From: Marinilabiliaceae bacterium JC017
GTDB lineage: Bacteria > Bacteroidota > Bacteroidia > Bacteroidales > Marinilabiliaceae
Direction of reading: 5' to 3'
NCBI GenBank assembly: GCA_004296775.1
Contig: RHGE01000019.1
Span: forward strand, 1-64,000
Length of the DNA stretch: 64,000 nucleotides
Shown: one piece after another, positions 60,925 to 64,000 of the stretch
How positions within the stretch are numbered: position 1 is the first letter of the stretch
Layout: every line of letters starts with the position of its first letter
The notes under the pieces: generated by a model
Databases searched by the model: none
Told to the model about the DNA's origin: nothing
Seen by the model: the letters and a program-made list of their open reading frames with translations, nothing else
Made by a program: the position numbers and the translations under genes

Positions 60925-63429
60925 ATGTTTAACGCGAAGGTTGTTCGATATTACGTTTGGATTTGTTTATTAAGTTGTGTCATCACATTTGCTGCAAAGG
61001 CCCAGGAAACGATCGTAAAAGGGGTGGTGAAAGATGCAGACAATCTGCAAACCCTGCCTATGGTGAATGTTTACTTCAAGAATACCACCATTGGAACCAT
61101 CAGTGACTCCCTGGGGAATTTTCAACTTACTTCAAAAATAAAGGCAGATACCCTGGTGGTCTCTTTTCTGGGGTATCAGGAAAGAATAATAGCGGTCCGA
61201 ACAGGCTATTCTGAACTGCATGTGGTGTTGGAGCCCGATATGGTCGCCTTGGGAGAGGTAAAGGTTAAGCCCAGTGATGAACAAGTGCGTGCCTTACTCA
61301 AAGAGATGGTAAGGCATAAAAAACGTAATAATCCCGAGAAGCATGATCGTTATTCCTTTGAGCGGTATACCAAATGGGAGTATCGCTTGAATAATGTGAA
61401 GGATAAGATGATGAATTCCCGTGTTTTCAAAGATCACAAATCCTATTTTAAAACACGGAAGGATGGATCCCGTTATTTACCGGTCTATTTGTCGGAACAG
61501 TTGGTGCGCAATGAATTTCAACGTGATCCCCTAAAGCAGAAATCAACCATTTTAGCCGATAAAACATCCGGATTGGGGGTGTTAGGCGAATACGAAATAG
61601 GCGGCTACACAAGCGGATTGGATATCAGGGTCAATTTCTATAATAATTACATCAAGCTGTTAGATCAGAATTTTGTGAGTCCGGCAGCTGATAATGGTTG
61701 GTTTTATTATAGGTATTACCTGGAAGACAGTGTGCAGGTGGGCAACAATAAACACTACAAAGTATTGTTTGTGCCCCGGCGAAAAGGAGATAAGGTATTA
61801 CGCGGACATATGTATGTGGAAAATCAGCACTATTCGTTATTGGAGGTGGACGGCGTATTGGCTTCAACCAGTGGCATGAATTTCGTTAAATCGCTCCGGC
61901 TGTGTTGTCAATATCAGTTTGTGGGCGATAGTATCCCTTTTTATAAGCGCGATGAGGTAGAAGCCATCTTTGATTATCTGCCAATTGATGTCAGTACCGG
62001 GAAGGAGCGCCTGGAGTTGTATTACTCCCAGGTATCCTCTATTGATAAGGTGGATTTGACCACCGGTGCCGATGTGAAACTGAGTGCTAAAAGTATCTCT
62101 TATGAATCCATTAAACTCGATGGCGCCTACAATCGCGACACCGCCTACTGGAATAAAGTCAGGCACGAACCATTAAGCTCTAATGATAAGATGATCTATG
62201 CCACCATTGATTCCATCAATAATATCCCGGTGGTAAAGGTGGTGGATAACCTGGCCCGCATGACCATGACAGGGTATTATGATGTGGGTAAATTTGAACT
62301 CGGTCCTTACGTCGACTACATTCAGTATAACAAAATAGAAGGAGCACGTCTGTTTCTTGGCGGACGAACCAGTAAGGAGATCAGCAATCGCTGGATGGTT
62401 TGGGGAGGCGTGGGATACGGTACTCGCAATAGGAAATTCTCAGGCAGTTTGGGAGGCGGGTATAAATTCCCGGGGACCAAACGAAAAGTATTGAAGCTCT
62501 ACTACAACGATAAGTATGCCCGCATGGGAGAGAATGAAAATATTCTTTATCTCTATGAAAACATGCTTACGTCCTCCGAAAATAACCTGGTATCGGCCCT
62601 TTTTACCCGCGATGAGTTAGATGAATTGTACCGCCAAAAGAATGTCACCTTGTCCTACGAACACGAGTGGCGTACCGGGTTATCCACCAAATTTAAGAGT
62701 ACCTTCCTCAATCAATATTCACCCGAATATTATCCGTTCTACTACCAGGATAAACCGGTGAGCTCTATTTCTGCCGGTGAGCTTTCCCTCGATTTTCGTT
62801 TCTCATGGAAAGAAAAAGTGGTCGATGACGAGTTCATGCGTCTTTATGTTTCCTCCGATTACCCCATTATTCATTTTACCGTGGGCGGCGGAAGAGTTGA
62901 ATTTGCCGGAAAAGAAGAATATTACACTAAAATTCACAGCACCCTTAAACACAATGTATTCTTTGGACAAACCCAATTGAAATATGCCCTGGAAGGCGGA
63001 ATGATTTTTGGCCAGCTGCCTTATACCTTATTGAATATTCCGCGAGGCAACGAAACATGGGGGTACTACCGCTTCGATTTCAACATGCTTAATTACCTGG
63101 AATACGTGCATGATAAATACCTGCATGCCTACATGGAGTACCACCTCAATGGTTTTCTCTTTAACCGCATGCCCTTGTTCAAGCGACTGGGATTGCGCGA
63201 AGTGGTTTCGGCCAAAGGAATGATTGGAGATTTAAGCCAGAAACAATATGAATCCATTACCCTGCCTGCATCCGTCACCCCCCTGAATAATCCATATATG
63301 GAAGTTGGGGTTGGTTTGGAGAATTTATTTCGTTTCTTTCGGGTCGAAGGCATCTGGCGGGTTACCCCATCATCCATGGTAGGCGCACCCGAATTTGGGA
63401 TCCGTGCCAAATTTGAAATAAAGCTATAG
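60925..63429 (+). CDS. DUF5686 outer-membrane protein with carboxypeptidase regulatory-like domain
   Basis: An 834-residue protein with a signal peptide (1-26, ending AAKAQ). An N-terminal carboxypeptidase-like domain follows (about 30-110: KGVVKDADNLQTLPMVNVYF, GTISDSLGNFQL, VSFLGYQ). The DUF5686 body begins near DEQVRALLKEMVRHKKRNNPEK and contains YSFERYTKWEY, then an outer-membrane beta-barrel to the C-terminus (AKFEIKL). This conserved Bacteroidetes family has no known function and no TonB plug, so it is not a TonB-dependent receptor. It is monocistronic; a hairpin TACCAGGAA/TTCCTGGTA lies just after the stop. Confidence 0.88.
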   Translation: MFNAKVVRYYVWICLLSCVITFAAKAQETIVKGVVKDADNLQTLPMVNVYFKNTTIGTISDSLGNFQLTSKIKADTLVVSFLGYQERIIAVRTGYSELHVVLEPDMVALGEVKVKPSDEQVRALLKEMVRHKKRNNPEKHDRYSFERYTKWEYRLNNVKDKMMNSRVFKDHKSYFKTRKDGSRYLPVYLSEQLVRNEFQRDPLKQKSTILADKTSGLGVLGEYEIGGYTSGLDIRVNFYNNYIKLLDQNFVSPAADNGWFYYRYYLEDSVQVGNNKHYKVLFVPRRKGDKVLRGHMYVENQHYSLLEVDGVLASTSGMNFVKSLRLCCQYQFVGDSIPFYKRDEVEAIFDYLPIDVSTGKERLELYYSQVSSIDKVDLTTGADVKLSAKSISYESIKLDGAYNRDTAYWNKVRHEPLSSNDKMIYATIDSINNIPVVKVVDNLARMTMTGYYDVGKFELGPYVDYIQYNKIEGARLFLGGRTSKEISNRWMVWGGVGYGTRNRKFSGSLGGGYKFPGTKRKVLKLYYNDKYARMGENENILYLYENMLTSSENNLVSALFTRDELDELYRQKNVTLSYEHEWRTGLSTKFKSTFLNQYSPEYYPFYYQDKPVSSISAGELSLDFRFSWKEKVVDDEFMRLYVSSDYPIIHFTVGGGRVEFAGKEEYYTKIHSTLKHNVFFGQTQLKYALEGGMIFGQLPYTLLNIPRGNETWGYYRFDFNMLNYLEYVHDKYLHAYMEYHLNGFLFNRMPLFKRLGLREVVSAKGMIGDLSQKQYESITLPASVTPLNNPYMEVGVGLENLFRFFRVEGIWRVTPSSMVGAPEFGIRAKFEIKL

Positions 63430-63431
63430 CA

Positions 63432-63461
63432 TACCAGGAATAACAGTGCCATTTCCTGGTA
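63432..63461 (+). terminator. Hairpin after the DUF5686 gene
   Basis: A 9-bp stem TACCAGGAA/TTCCTGGTA (63432-63440 with 63453-63461) starts 2 nt after the stop codon. There is no T run after it, so it is a weak terminator or an mRNA-protecting end. Confidence 0.5.
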
Positions 63462-63501
63462 CCTTATCCTGTAAATCCTGTCATACACTGCCTTTAAAGG
63501 G

Positions 63502-63808
63502 CAACCTCTTTAGTTGTTTGTTTTGACAGGACAATCAAAATTCATTATATACCGCGTAGTCACTAAGACGCCGCTGTTTTTCATCAATCAGAAGGAGAGA
63601 TGGTTCTTTGAGGTTGATAATTGTAAGTACATCTCCATTTATTTCTAAATGTTTCCATCTGTTTCAAAGTATTTCCATCTATTTCAATCCCCATTTATCT
63701 CCAAGTATTTCCATCTATTTCAATATATCTCCATTTATTTCCACCTGTTTCCACCTGCCTTCAAGTATTTCCATCCGATTTGAACCATATGTTGGTAAAA
63801 GTTCCTAA
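63502..63808 (-). repeat. Dispersed 270-310-bp repeat, copy C (inverted)
   Basis: On the minus strand it runs TTTTACCAACATATGGTTCA..., then a longer run of short units like GATGGAAATACTTGGAGATA, ATCAACCTCAAAGAACCATC, and ends CGCGGTATATAATGAATTTT with TTGTCCTGTCAAAAC. It has the same ends as copies A and B but a clearly longer inner run. Confidence 0.8.
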
Positions 63809-63875
63809 TCCTGTCAAACAAATTTCGACCCCTCAACCTTAATGACAAAAGATTCGATTTCGCTATTCAAATTAT

Positions 63876-63883
63876 TACCTTTG
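63876..63883 (+). promoter_or_regulatory. Putative -7 box for a gene beyond the window
   Basis: TACCTTTG in the context ATTACCTTTGCGGGC fits TAnnTTTG. The DNA after it to 64000 shows no coding start, so the gene would lie past the right edge. Confidence 0.4.
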
Positions 63884-64000
63884 CGGGCGAATTAATTCCA
63901 GGACGCAATTATCCTAAATATTTATCATCTAAAGTAAGTCTTCGGATGGTTAATGGTGCATTGTGGAAATAGGGGATTCATTGGACATTCCGCTTTCAAG

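Overview
The window looks like chromosomal DNA of an anaerobic or facultative member of the Bacteroidetes (Bacteroidia; a Marinilabiliales-like marine or sediment lineage would fit, but that level is inference). The evidence is a TonB-dependent receptor with a carboxypeptidase-like N-terminal domain, LruC and DUF5686 outer-membrane families, a lysine-type SerA, PPi-type phosphofructokinases, almost no Shine-Dalgarno sequences, and -7 boxes of the Bacteroidetes form TAnnTTTG ahead of several genes. No rRNA, tRNA, CRISPR, phage or insertion-sequence transposase gene was seen.

Layout. 0.6-6.4 kb: a large TonB-dependent receptor; a stand-alone trpB behind a ribosome-mediated attenuator, with a leader peptide carrying tandem Trp codons and mutually exclusive antiterminator and terminator; and methylglyoxal synthase. 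6.5-7.0 kb: a degenerate 21-nt tandem repeat. 7.8-13.1 kb: a complete citrate lyase operon, citD-citE-citF-citXG (fused)-citC. 13.1-22.3 kb: STAS and Hpt signalling proteins, gcvT, a serC-serA-DUF1015 serine operon, a YggS-type PLP protein, a dihydroorotate dehydrogenase-like protein and two exported proteins. 22.5-35.9 kb: uvrA, a sigma factor, a family 2 glycosyltransferase, two divergent PPi-type phosphofructokinases, an Rrf2 regulator, rsmE with an MtfA-like metallopeptidase, and a sensor kinase with a periplasmic binding-protein domain. 36.9-39.5 kb: an ECF sigma, putative anti-sigma, metal-sensor-like and Spy-like envelope stress operon.

40.7-56.7 kb is the most unusual region: ABC ATPase, ABC-2 permease fused to an inactive M1-peptidase-like region and a golvesin-like domain, TolC-type channel, adaptor lipoprotein, RND permease, a 1578-residue RND permease fused to an ABC ATPase, and a separate ABC-2 permease. 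In the fused protein about 180 residues with four predicted membrane helices sit between the A-loop strand and the Walker A motif of the ATPase. Both RND proteins lack two canonical proton-relay residues. This is the best candidate for an undescribed hybrid RND-ABC export machine.

56.7-63.4 kb holds a small DNA-binding-type protein, an LruC lipoprotein, a PAP2 phosphatase and a DUF5686 protein. The intergenic DNA is rich in repeats: tandem arrays with periods of 21, 85 and 41 nt, a 270-310-bp dispersed repeat in three copies, and a 110-114-bp dispersed repeat in three copies. One copy of the last supplies the C-terminal tail and stop codon of the sensor kinase gene.
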